9,703 nucleotides of DNA from an uncultured Eubacteriales bacterium. Its GTDB lineage: Bacteria > Bacillota > Clostridia > Oscillospirales > UMGS1783. The notes below the pieces were generated by a model. That model worked only from the letters and a program-made list of their open reading frames with translations. It was not told the DNA's origin and made no database searches. How positions within the stretch are numbered: position 1 is the first letter of the stretch; each line of letters starts with the position of its first letter. The position numbers and the translations under genes are program-made. Shown here piece by piece: positions 1-5,679 of the stretch. The stretch lies in assembly GCA_905209135.1 (NCBI GenBank), contig CAJLRT010000034.1, positions 1-9,703 on the forward strand. Direction: 5' to 3'.

Positions 1-112
1 TCCCGTGCGGGCCCTGACGATGCCCGCGGGGGTGATGACCTTGCCCATGCCGCCCGCGCCCCGCCTCTTGCCGCCGCGCCCCGGCTCTGCCGCCGCGCCC
101 GGCTGCCCGCAT
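1..112. other. GC-rich left edge, no assignable gene
   Basis: This stretch is extremely GC-rich and low in complexity. On the minus strand an ATG at 48-46 opens a 16-codon reading frame (MGKVITPAGIVRARTG) that runs off the left edge. It reads like protein, but I see no Shine-Dalgarno at a usable distance: the nearest AAGAGG-like run lies about 16 bases upstream. On the plus strand a frame stays open from base 1 to a TAA at 112-114, but its translation is Ala/Arg/Pro-rich and does not resemble a gene end. A partial minus-strand gene start is possible; I do not call it. Confidence 0.25.
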
Positions 113-149
113 AAAAAGGGCCGAAGAGGAGAACTCTTCGGCCCTTTTT
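113..149. terminator. Bidirectional intrinsic terminator, perfect 16-bp stem
   Basis: The arms 113-128 and 134-149 are perfectly complementary around a 5-base loop (129-133). The outer five pairs are A:T, so the hairpin ends in TTTTT on both strands. The GC-rich core followed by a T run is a textbook rho-independent terminator that would work in either direction. On the minus strand it lies about 170 bases after the methyltransferase stop and is the best terminator candidate for that gene. On the plus strand it would end any transcript entering from the left. Confidence 0.85.
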
Positions 150-318
150 AAAATGCTGCGAATGCCGGGAAGTGTCCTGCGCTCGTTTCCGCCTGTTCCC
201 TGTGCCGCCGCACAGGCTGATTCTGCAAATCGGGGCGCCGTTCGCGCCGGCCTGTTCTGTCCGCGGCGATAAGGGGCTTTGGGGGAATATATCCCAAACC
301 CTCCCGCAAACCGGGAGA
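150..318. other. Non-coding stretch with small hairpins
   Basis: No ORF with a plausible start fits here. It holds three short perfect inverted repeats: CCTGTGC/GCACAGG at 199-216 (4-base loop), GGCGC/GCGCC at 234-248, and CTCCCG/CGGGAG at 301-317, the last lying one base past the methyltransferase stop codon. On the minus strand the 301-317 hairpin is followed by GGTTTGGG rather than a T run, so it would be at best a weak terminator or an mRNA 3'-end structure. TTTGGG/CCCAAA (278-298) is a further small inverted repeat. Confidence 0.4.
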
Positions 319-1092
319 TCAGAAAGAGCACTCATATAAAAACATGTCCGTCCCGTTGTTTTCAGCAATCACTTTGTCGTAAGACGAATATACATGCACT
401 TGCGAAAACCCTATATCCTTTAAATAGGGTTCTATTTCGCCCAGTTCATAAAGATGTGTCTGAAAATCCATCCGTTCCTGCTGCAGCAGCGTCGTACCGT
501 CGTACAGCTCGTAAATACTCGGTGCGTACTGCGTATTCGTTGTTTCATCATAATAGTTTTTCCCCTTGAGAATAAGGGTGAAGCCGTCCTTTGTTTTTAC
601 GGACACGGAAGTCCTGTACTCCGCATCGTCGGGGCATCTGTCTTCCACCGTATCCACCGCAAAGACGAACTTCCCGCCTTTTCGCAGCAGACGCTTCATT
701 TTTAGCAGAATTTTTCTGCACAGCTGCATGTCTGTAAACAGGGATACGGATCCGGAGGATATAAAGATATAATCGAATTTTTTTTCTGGCTCATATTCCA
801 GCACGTCCCCTTGGACCACTCTGGCGTCCGGCGCTTTTTCCTTTAATTTTGCAAGCATTTCTGTTGATAGATCCATGCCGCATATATCATAGCCTCTTTC
901 CAGAAAAGGCACCAGGAACCGTCCGCTGCCGCATAATGGCTCGAAAATGGACATTCCCTTTTCTGCATAGGAGAGATAAAATTCCAATTCGTCCTGCGGC
1001 GCTTCCTTATGCAGGATTTCATACATTTCCGTACATAAGCTTCCATAGTAGTTTTTTGTCATTTCGTCAGTAATCTCCCTTGTGAATCGCAT
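319..1092 (-). CDS. Class I SAM-dependent methyltransferase
   Basis: A 257-residue protein with a Rossmann-fold methyltransferase core. Motif I is EPLCGSG at residues 51-57, the acidic ribose-binding residue at the end of strand 2 is D74 in GMDLS, the GD pair at 95-96 lies in the adenine region, and FDYIFISSGS (106-115) is the motif IV region. It should transfer a methyl group from SAM to an unknown acceptor in the cytosol; the sequence does not show whether that is a small molecule or a protein. The ATG at 1092 has no visible ribosome binding site. A second ATG at 1062 (residue 11, MTKNYYG) has AAGGGAG at 1075-1081, 12 bases upstream, and may be the true start. The gene is clearly poorer in GC than its neighbours, which suggests transfer. 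It begins 51-81 bases after the glycosylase stop on the same strand with no obvious terminator between, so read-through is possible. Confidence 0.85.
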   Translation of the reverse strand: MRFTREITDEMTKNYYGSLCTEMYEILHKEAPQDELEFYLSYAEKGMSIFEPLCGSGRFLVPFLERGYDICGMDLSTEMLAKLKEKAPDARVVQGDVLEYEPEKKFDYIFISSGSVSLFTDMQLCRKILLKMKRLLRKGGKFVFAVDTVEDRCPDDAEYRTSVSVKTKDGFTLILKGKNYYDETTNTQYAPSIYELYDGTTLLQQERMDFQTHLYELGEIEPYLKDIGFSQVHVYSSYDKVIAENNGTDMFLYECSF

Positions 1093-1143
1093 TTTTACAG
1101 ATTTCTGCCCGCCGCATCGTGGGCAAACGGTTTCGCAGTGCCT

Positions 1144-1632
1144 TTACAGGCAGTCCAGAATCACGCGGTAGCTGTCGACAAGCGCGGGAAAAGCCGCGCG
1201 GCAGTTGGCGGGGCTGGTCGAGGGCAGCCGCACGCAGTCCCGGCCCGTCTCGGCCCTGCAGTATTTTTCATAGAGGGCCGCCGCCTTTTGCCCGTTTGCG
1301 AAAATCCCGCGTATCTCCGTGCGCGCCAACAGCCGGTTCAGGTCGTTCGGCGCCGGGTTGCGGATACTCGCGTCACTCGCGCCGTCGATTTCGCACCGGT
1401 ACAGCACGTCCCACAGCGCGACTCTGTGCGCCAGCGCAAAGGCGCGGCGCTCCTGCGTCCCCACAGGCGTGCGCTCGCCGAACAGGGCCGCGAGCACGGG
1501 CCAGAATCTGTTCTGCGGGTGTCCGTAATAAAACCCCGCCTGTCTCGACTTCGGCGAGGGCATCGTACCCAGAATGAGAACTCTGGACCGTTCGTCGAAT
1601 ACCGGGTCGAACGTGTGTGTAACCGTCTCCAT
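1144..1632 (-). CDS. DNA-deoxyinosine glycosylase (UDG superfamily family 6, HDG-like)
   Basis: A 162-residue protein matching the small DNA-deoxyinosine glycosylase family, which excises hypoxanthine (deaminated adenine) from DNA as the first step of base excision repair. The N-terminal active-site region reads LILGTMPSPKSR (residues 19-30) then FYYGHPQNRFW (34-44). N41 is the likely catalytic-type Asn of this family; N54-type numbering differs between homologues. A middle motif NPAPNDLNRLL and the C-terminal LPSTSPAN loop, the counterpart of the UDG DNA-intercalation loop, are present. Length is normal for the family. The frame stays open far upstream to 2010, but that part overlaps the GH36 gene and its terminator and is not protein-like. 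ATG 1632 is chosen because homology starts there and AGGGAGG lies at 1644-1650, 11 bases upstream. Its own promoter lies at 1730-1758. A housekeeping repair gene unrelated to the sugar genes. Confidence 0.88.
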   Translation of the reverse strand: METVTHTFDPVFDERSRVLILGTMPSPKSRQAGFYYGHPQNRFWPVLAALFGERTPVGTQERRAFALAHRVALWDVLYRCEIDGASDASIRNPAPNDLNRLLARTEIRGIFANGQKAAALYEKYCRAETGRDCVRLPSTSPANCRAAFPALVDSYRVILDCL

Positions 1633-1729
1633 GTTCGAGTGCGCCTCCCTTCCGCAGCCTCCGCATCTCCCGCGCGGCCGCCCGCCGGGGCGGTATCCCC
1701 GCGTTTTCGTACGGTAGGAATCCGTTGCC

Positions 1730-1758
1730 ATTGTAGCACAGCCGCCGGAAAAAAGCAA
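1730..1758 (-). promoter_or_regulatory. Promoter of the deoxyinosine glycosylase gene
   Basis: On the minus strand there is an extended -10, TGC-TACAAT (-10 at 1735-1730), with a weak -35 TTGCTT at 1758-1753 and a 17-base spacer. The 11-mer TGCTACAATGG is identical to the -10 region of the neighbouring GH36 promoter. It leaves a GC-rich leader of roughly 90 bases before the ATG at 1632. The position, after the GH36 terminator and before the gene, fits. Confidence 0.6.
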
Positions 1759-1813
1759 CGCAGCCCCGCCGCCGAAACGGTGCGTGCCGCCTCTGCGTCC
1801 CGCGCCCGCGCCG

Positions 1814-1850
1814 TAAAAGACGGGACAGACGGAGCGTCCCGTCTGTCCCG
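1814..1850 (-). terminator. Intrinsic terminator of the minus-strand GH36 gene
   Basis: Perfect 12-bp arms, CGGGACAGACGG (1821-1832) and its complement (1839-1850), enclose a 6-base loop. Read on the minus strand the stem is followed by TCTTTTA. It starts 23 bases after the GH36 stop codon at 1874 and separates that transcript from the glycosylase promoter. Confidence 0.85.
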
Positions 1851-1873
1851 CGTCTGCGGCTTGAGTAAAAGAG

Positions 1874-3877
1874 TTATTCGCAGCAGCCCCCGTAGAACCA
1901 GATCGCGCCGGCGCGCAGGGGCAGGGTAAAGGTGACGCCGTTCTCGGAGGGGTTTTCGGCGACGAAGCTCTCGCCCGTCTCCTCGTTTGTGAACGTGTAC
2001 TTGCCGGCAAGCTGCCTGGGATACACGGTAATCGACTCCTCCGGCGCCTGGTTGTTGCGCAGCACCTGAAGAGCGCCCTCGCAGCACTCCGGGCGGTCGA
2101 ACTGGAACACGGTCCACTTTTTGTTGCTGCGGTGGTTCTCGGTCAGCCCGTAGAAGTCGCCGCGCAGCAGCAGGTCGGCAAACCGGCGCGTAATGCCGAT
2201 CATCTTGTTCACATAGGGGATTTTTTCGGGGAAGCTGCGCATGTCGCTCATGCTCACGCCGTTGGTGAGCGCGCCCATGGCGTTTACGAGCTTGAAGTTG
2301 TCGATGGACGGATCGTCCACCGCGTAATAGTCCTCATGGCTGTAATACTCATTGTTGCGGTCCCAGCTCTGGTTCCAGCTGCGGACATAGGGAATCCAGT
2401 TAAACAGGGTGTGCCGGAACGCCTGGTTGATGTGGTGGTAGCCGTAGCCGTAGTCGGTCGGGTGCAGGGGCACCGAGCGGCGCATGGTCTCCAGGTCGTT
2501 GCGGCGGCCGCCGGAGGAGCAGGAGTCGATCCACAGGCCGGGCACGTTCATCAGCAGGTAATCCCAGAAGCCGAGGTACGCCTGCACATACAGGTTTTCC
2601 AGCATGCCTTTGCGGTCGTCGGGCTCATTGTCGCGCCAGTGGAGCAGGGGCTCGAAGTTGAAGTCCTGCCGGTAGCACTTGATGCCGCTTTCATTGAACA
2701 GCTTGACAAAGGTCTCGCAGATCCACTGGAAGCAGTCGGGATTGGTCAGGTCGAGCAGCATGTTTTCCACTTCGGGGTCGTTGCGCTTGAGCATCCACTC
2801 CGGGTGCTCCACGGCGAGCTTGAGCCCCGGACGGATGCGCTCGGGCTCGAACCATACGAGCAGGTCCATGCCCGCCTCGTCGCAGGCTTTGCCGATGGGG
2901 GCAAGCCCGTTGGGGAATCGCTCCGGATCGGGATACCAGGAGCCGGTCAGCGTCCAGTCGCGCTTGCCGTCCTTGCCGCGGCAGGGATACCAGCCCGCGT
3001 CAATCCACCAGAGGTTCACGTTCTCGAAGTTTTCCGCCACTTCCCGGATAGAGTCGAGCTGCTGCTGTTCGTTTGCCTCCTGCCACTCCACGCCGCCGCC
3101 GTTGTCGGCGAATACGACGGTCGGTTCAATCGGCTCGCCCAGCCTGCGGGGCAGCACATGCGCATTGTACCAGCGCCGCCAGATGTTGACGCCGCGGTCC
3201 TCCGCGCCGTCGAAGAACTGCAGGGACATGCGCGGCGTGCGCAGCGTTTCGCCCGGCCGGATCACGGTGTGCACGACCTGCTGGCCCGCGCTGAGCCTTA
3301 CGCCGTCCGCCTCGCCGGTATAGGCGCAGTCCCACTGGGCGGGCCAGCCGATGGAGGTGTTGACGCCGTAGCCGTCGAACAGCAGGCGCTGGTAGGGGAA
3401 GGCCTGGTCGCAGGGCCGGCCGCCGGTCGGCGCCTGAGCAAAGGCCGCGCCGGGCGTCATGGCCGTGCGGCCCTCGGTGTAGCCGTCCGCGCTGTAAAAG
3501 TCGCCGTTGTTATGTACGAGCAGGCCGCCTTTGCCCTCAAACAGGGCGTCGATGGCGCGTACGTCCTCCAGCAGCGCGGTCTGGCCCTCTCCGGCGCATT
3601 TGAAATAGACTGTCCACTCAAGCACGGGATAGTCGCGGTACTCAATGCAGACCGCCTTGATCTTCAGCCCGTCCAGCCGGCCCTTGATCACCGTCTCGAC
3701 CATGTTCGAGTCCAGAAACCTCCTGCTCGTCTTCGCGTCCGCGGGCAGGCCGCGGTAGGCCTTGCCGCCGTAGGTATAGGAGATGGGAAAATCAGCGGGA
3801 TTCTTGCAATACCTGTCGCAAAACCCGTTGCGCAGGCGCATATCCGCCCGGGATACCTTTGTGTAAAAATCCTTCAT
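1874..3877 (-). CDS. GH36 family alpha-galactosidase-like glycosidase (GH36-A)
   Basis: A 667-residue melibiase-type (GH36, clan D) retaining glycosidase, expected to remove a non-reducing alpha-galactosyl-type sugar from an imported oligosaccharide. The N-terminal beta-sandwich (about 1-270) includes EWTVYF and IGWPAQW. The TIM barrel (about 270-590) carries WWIDAGWYP (D293), LVWFEPERI, the nucleophile motif YRQDFN (D405) and the acid/base motif SCSSGGRRND (D461). A small C-terminal beta domain follows. Length is normal for GH36. There is no signal peptide, so it is cytosolic. ATG 3877 is chosen over the upstream in-frame ATG (3952) because GGAGG lies 6 bases before it and the upstream stretch covers the promoter. 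It diverges from the URO-D-like gene at 4193. Classical alpha-galactosidases have DDGW and KWDMN-like motifs; here they are DAGW and RQDFN, so the exact sugar is uncertain. The family call is firm, the substrate is not. Confidence 0.9.
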   Translation of the reverse strand: MKDFYTKVSRADMRLRNGFCDRYCKNPADFPISYTYGGKAYRGLPADAKTSRRFLDSNMVETVIKGRLDGLKIKAVCIEYRDYPVLEWTVYFKCAGEGQTALLEDVRAIDALFEGKGGLLVHNNGDFYSADGYTEGRTAMTPGAAFAQAPTGGRPCDQAFPYQRLLFDGYGVNTSIGWPAQWDCAYTGEADGVRLSAGQQVVHTVIRPGETLRTPRMSLQFFDGAEDRGVNIWRRWYNAHVLPRRLGEPIEPTVVFADNGGGVEWQEANEQQQLDSIREVAENFENVNLWWIDAGWYPCRGKDGKRDWTLTGSWYPDPERFPNGLAPIGKACDEAGMDLLVWFEPERIRPGLKLAVEHPEWMLKRNDPEVENMLLDLTNPDCFQWICETFVKLFNESGIKCYRQDFNFEPLLHWRDNEPDDRKGMLENLYVQAYLGFWDYLLMNVPGLWIDSCSSGGRRNDLETMRRSVPLHPTDYGYGYHHINQAFRHTLFNWIPYVRSWNQSWDRNNEYYSHEDYYAVDDPSIDNFKLVNAMGALTNGVSMSDMRSFPEKIPYVNKMIGITRRFADLLLRGDFYGLTENHRSNKKWTVFQFDRPECCEGALQVLRNNQAPEESITVYPRQLAGKYTFTNEETGESFVAENPSENGVTFTLPLRAGAIWFYGGCCE

Positions 3878-3883
3878 ACAATT

Positions 3884-3888
3884 CCTCC
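3884..3888 (-). promoter_or_regulatory. Ribosome binding site that fixes the GH36-A start
   Basis: GGAGG on the minus strand, 6 bases before ATG 3877. It decides against the longer frame that begins at 3952, which would run through the -35 and -10 of the promoter. Confidence 0.85.
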
Positions 3889-3901
3889 AAAGCTGTGTTT
3901 T

Positions 3902-3926
3902 AATGGGCGTCCTTCTACGGCCCATT
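3902..3926. promoter_or_regulatory. Candidate operator over the GH36-A promoter
   Basis: A perfect inverted repeat, AATGGGC-N11-GCCCATT, overlaps the -10 element (3924-3929) and the expected transcription start of the minus-strand GH36 gene. The position suits repression by a dimeric regulator. In the transcript the same arms could also form a hairpin at the 5' end. No regulator is encoded in the window and the motif is not one I recognise. Confidence 0.4.
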
Positions 3927-3952
3927 GTAGCAACCATACCCGCTCCTGTCAA
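3924..3952 (-). promoter_or_regulatory. Strong sigma-A promoter of GH36-A with UP-like tract
   Basis: On the minus strand a consensus -35 TTGACA (3952-3947), a 17-base spacer and an extended -10 TGC-TACAAT (3929-3924). The bases immediately upstream (3953-3981) are almost pure A/T, resembling an UP element. The expected start near 3917 gives a leader of about 40 bases. This is among the strongest-looking promoters in the window. Confidence 0.85.
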
Positions 3953-4092
3953 TGAAAAATAAGAAAATAAAAAACTTTTTTCCCATTGCTAAAAAAAAGG
4001 TTTTCCCTCCGCCGGTTTTCCGGGCGTATGCGGCCCGCTGCGCGCGGGCGTTCGCAACAGCAGCCCGCCCGCGCCTTTTCTCCGATCCCCTA
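3953..4092. other. Divergent intergenic core: A/T tract and hairpin
   Basis: This is the middle of the 315-base gene-free stretch between GH36-A and the URO-D-like gene. It has an A/T tract (3953-3998) containing an imperfect inverted repeat (AAAAC-T6 at 3971-3981 against A8-GG-TTTT at 3991-4004). A perfect 9-bp hairpin, GCGCGGGCG/CGCCCGCGC (4042-4050 and 4066-4074, 15-base loop), is followed by CTTTTC. The hairpin resembles a weak plus-strand terminator and could insulate the two promoters. I see no ORF with a ribosome binding site. Confidence 0.45.
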
Positions 4093-4121
4093 TTGACGAA
4101 ACGTCCGGCGTTTGCTACTAT
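4093..4121 (+). promoter_or_regulatory. Promoter of the first URO-D-like gene
   Basis: TTGACG (4093-4098), a 17-base spacer and an extended -10 TGC-TACTAT (-10 at 4116-4121). The expected start near 4128 leaves a leader of about 65 bases. It runs divergently from the GH36-A promoter, the two -35 elements being 140 bases apart. Confidence 0.82.
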
Positions 4122-4131
4122 GGTCTTATGG

Positions 4132-4153
4132 GGCGCGGAATAAATGCCGCGCC
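4132..4153 (+). promoter_or_regulatory. Inverted repeat in the URO-D-like gene leader
   Basis: GGCGCGG-N8-CCGCGCC, perfect 7-bp arms just downstream of the predicted start. It could be a downstream operator or an RNA hairpin at the 5' end that stabilises the message. No T run follows, so it is not a terminator. Confidence 0.4.
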
Positions 4154-4192
4154 AGCGGTCTATTTTGGGCAGCCGCCTGAAGAAGGAGAGAG

Positions 4193-5500
4193 ATGGAGAT
4201 GCTGACAAAGCAACAGCGAACATACCTTCGCGACCTGGCAAAGCAGGTAAAGGAAATAACTCAGCACAGCGTATGGGATGAAAAACGGCGCCTGTGGAAA
4301 AGGCTCAACCGCCTGGAGAGCGAGCGGCCCATGGTGATGTGCATCGTCACCGACGAGCTTTGGCCCGAACTCATACCCGGGGAATCCCTGAAAATCGAGG
4401 ATCCGTTTTTCAAGGAAATCGAGTTTGAGCTCCGCAAGCGCATCTACCGCTGGAAATACATCAAGGACGATGTGATTACAAACGACAAGCTGTACATTCC
4501 CATTGACTACGCGTTTACCGAGTGGGTCGAGAACCGCCGCCGCCCCTTTGCCGCCGGCGATCCGTACAAGAGCGACGGCAAGACGGCCGAGGCCTTTCAC
4601 CCCTGTATTTTTGAATACGCGGACTGGGACCGCCTTGTGAAAAAGCCGGAGCTGAAGTACATCGACTGGGCCGGCACGCATCAAAAAGCCGAAATGCTCG
4701 GCGACGCCGTCGGCGATCTTCTGGAAGTCGTCGAGGGCGAGCCGTTTTTCAGCAGCATCGACACGCGCACCAAGGGCTGGGGCCTGAGCGGGATCGACAT
4801 TCTCTGCGAGCTGCGCGGCCTGGAGCAGGTCTTTATGGATATGGTGCTCGCGCCCGACTTCGTCCACCACGCCATGGACACCCTGATGGAGGGGCTCGGC
4901 GGGTATCTGGACGTGCTGGAACGGGAAAACCTCCTGCGGCTCAACAACAACGAGTTCTGGAAGAATACCAACACGCCTTTCGGCTCCAACGGCCTGGGCG
5001 TCAGCGACGAGCTGCCCGGCCCGGATTACGACCCGGACCATGTGTGCGCGCGGGATCTGTGGGGGTATTTCCAGGCGCAGGAGTTCTCCGGCGTTTCGCC
5101 TGAAATGCTCGACGAATTCGTGCTTCAGCACCAGAAGCCGCTGGCGGCGCGCTTTGCCATGATCGGGTTCGGCTGCTGCGAGAGCAACGATAAGAAATAC
5201 GGCGTAATCCGCAGCGCGTTTCCGAACCTGCGGCAGGTTTCCGTCAGCCATGCGGCCGACCCCGCGCTTGCCGCGCGGGAACTGGGCGGGGACTACTCCA
5301 TCTCCTGGAAGACGCACTGCACCATTATCAACGATTTTGACGAGCGGTATGTGCGCGCATATATGGAAAAGGGCTTTGACGCGCTTGCCGGATGCCACTT
5401 CGTGTGTTCACTGCGCGATAACCTGACCCTTGCCGGGCAGAACCCGGACGTGCTGGGCCGGTGGACGAATATCGCCATGGAGCTTGCCGAAGGCCGGTGA
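4193..5500 (+). CDS. URO-D superfamily protein, methyltransferase-like (UroD-like 1)
   Basis: A 435-residue cytosolic protein of the uroporphyrinogen decarboxylase / cobalamin-independent methionine synthase superfamily, in a branch of unknown function common in anaerobic Clostridia. The N-terminal half has the branch's LWKRLNRLESERPMV opening (about 33-47). The C-terminal half has GFGCCES (C328, C329), FPNLRQVSVS, GGDYSISWKTHC (H375, C376) and GCHFVC (C401, H402, C405), Cys/His-rich positions that could bind zinc. It lacks the RQAGR-type N-terminal substrate motif of true HemE and is not a haem enzyme. Zinc-dependent methyl transfer is the best guess by superfamily, not proven. AAGGAG at 4183-4188 lies 4 bases before ATG 4193 and 10 before an in-frame ATG at 4199; either may start translation. 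A single-gene transcript with its own promoter and terminator, divergent from GH36-A. Confidence 0.8.
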   Translation: MEMLTKQQRTYLRDLAKQVKEITQHSVWDEKRRLWKRLNRLESERPMVMCIVTDELWPELIPGESLKIEDPFFKEIEFELRKRIYRWKYIKDDVITNDKLYIPIDYAFTEWVENRRRPFAAGDPYKSDGKTAEAFHPCIFEYADWDRLVKKPELKYIDWAGTHQKAEMLGDAVGDLLEVVEGEPFFSSIDTRTKGWGLSGIDILCELRGLEQVFMDMVLAPDFVHHAMDTLMEGLGGYLDVLERENLLRLNNNEFWKNTNTPFGSNGLGVSDELPGPDYDPDHVCARDLWGYFQAQEFSGVSPEMLDEFVLQHQKPLAARFAMIGFGCCESNDKKYGVIRSAFPNLRQVSVSHAADPALAARELGGDYSISWKTHCTIINDFDERYVRAYMEKGFDALAGCHFVCSLRDNLTLAGQNPDVLGRWTNIAMELAEGR

Positions 5501-5511
5501 GCGAACAGAAC

Positions 5512-5543
5512 AGGGCGGGAGCATGCAATGCCCCGCCCTTTTT
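5512..5543 (+). terminator. Intrinsic terminator after UroD-like 1
   Basis: The arms AGGGCGGG and CCCGCCCT pair outside a one-base bulge, GCAT/ATGC pairs inside around a 3-base loop, and TTTTT follows. It begins 12 bases after the stop codon and isolates the gene from the next operon. Confidence 0.88.
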
Positions 5544-5592
5544 GTTGTCATTTTATACAGTTTATATCTGAATATATCACGGAAATTCGCCA

Positions 5593-5618
5593 TGCAAAGG
5601 GAGAGATTTTTCTTTGCA
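5593..5618. promoter_or_regulatory. Candidate operator over the second operon promoter
   Basis: A perfect inverted repeat TGCAAAG-N12-CTTTGCA whose right arm covers most of the -35 element (5614-5619). Its position suits control of the UroD-like 2 / GH36-B operon. The sequence differs from the repeats at the other two promoters. Confidence 0.42.
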
Positions 5619-5641
5619 CTTGGTAAAATATGTGATAAAAT
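5614..5641 (+). promoter_or_regulatory. Promoter of the UroD-like 2 / GH36-B operon
   Basis: TTGCAC (5614-5619), a 16-base spacer and TAAAAT (5636-5641) preceded by TGA, an extended -10. The surrounding 5544-5660 is A/T-rich, unlike the flanking genes. The expected start near 5648 gives a leader of about 30 bases. AAGGGGG at 5665-5671, 8 bases before ATG 5680, is the ribosome binding site. Confidence 0.68.
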
Positions 5642-5679
5642 AAAGTTGTATACTAAAAACCTTTAAGGGGGCCTGTGTT

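Noticed and set aside
1633..2010. N-terminal extension of the deoxyinosine glycosylase frame
   Set aside because: It overlaps the GH36-A 3' end, terminator and the glycosylase promoter, and is low-complexity Arg/Gly/Ala. Homology and a ribosome binding site begin at 1632.
3878..3952. Upstream start for GH36-A at 3952
   Set aside because: It would place the promoter inside the coding region; GGAGG and the family start support ATG 3877.
2132..3955. Long plus-strand open frame (607 codons) antisense to GH36-A
   Set aside because: Its translation is Val/Ala/Gly-rich without domain motifs, and it is fully opposite a gene with clear GH36 catalytic motifs. Such antisense frames are expected from GC-rich codon use.
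3921..3988. Direct repeat CCCATTG at 3921-3927 and 3982-3988
   Set aside because: Seven bases over 61 bases of spacing in a skewed region is within chance and has no further extension.
4160..5398. Minus-strand open frame (412 codons) opposite UroD-like 1
   Set aside because: No recognisable motif or ribosome binding site, and it mirrors the codon bias of the real gene.
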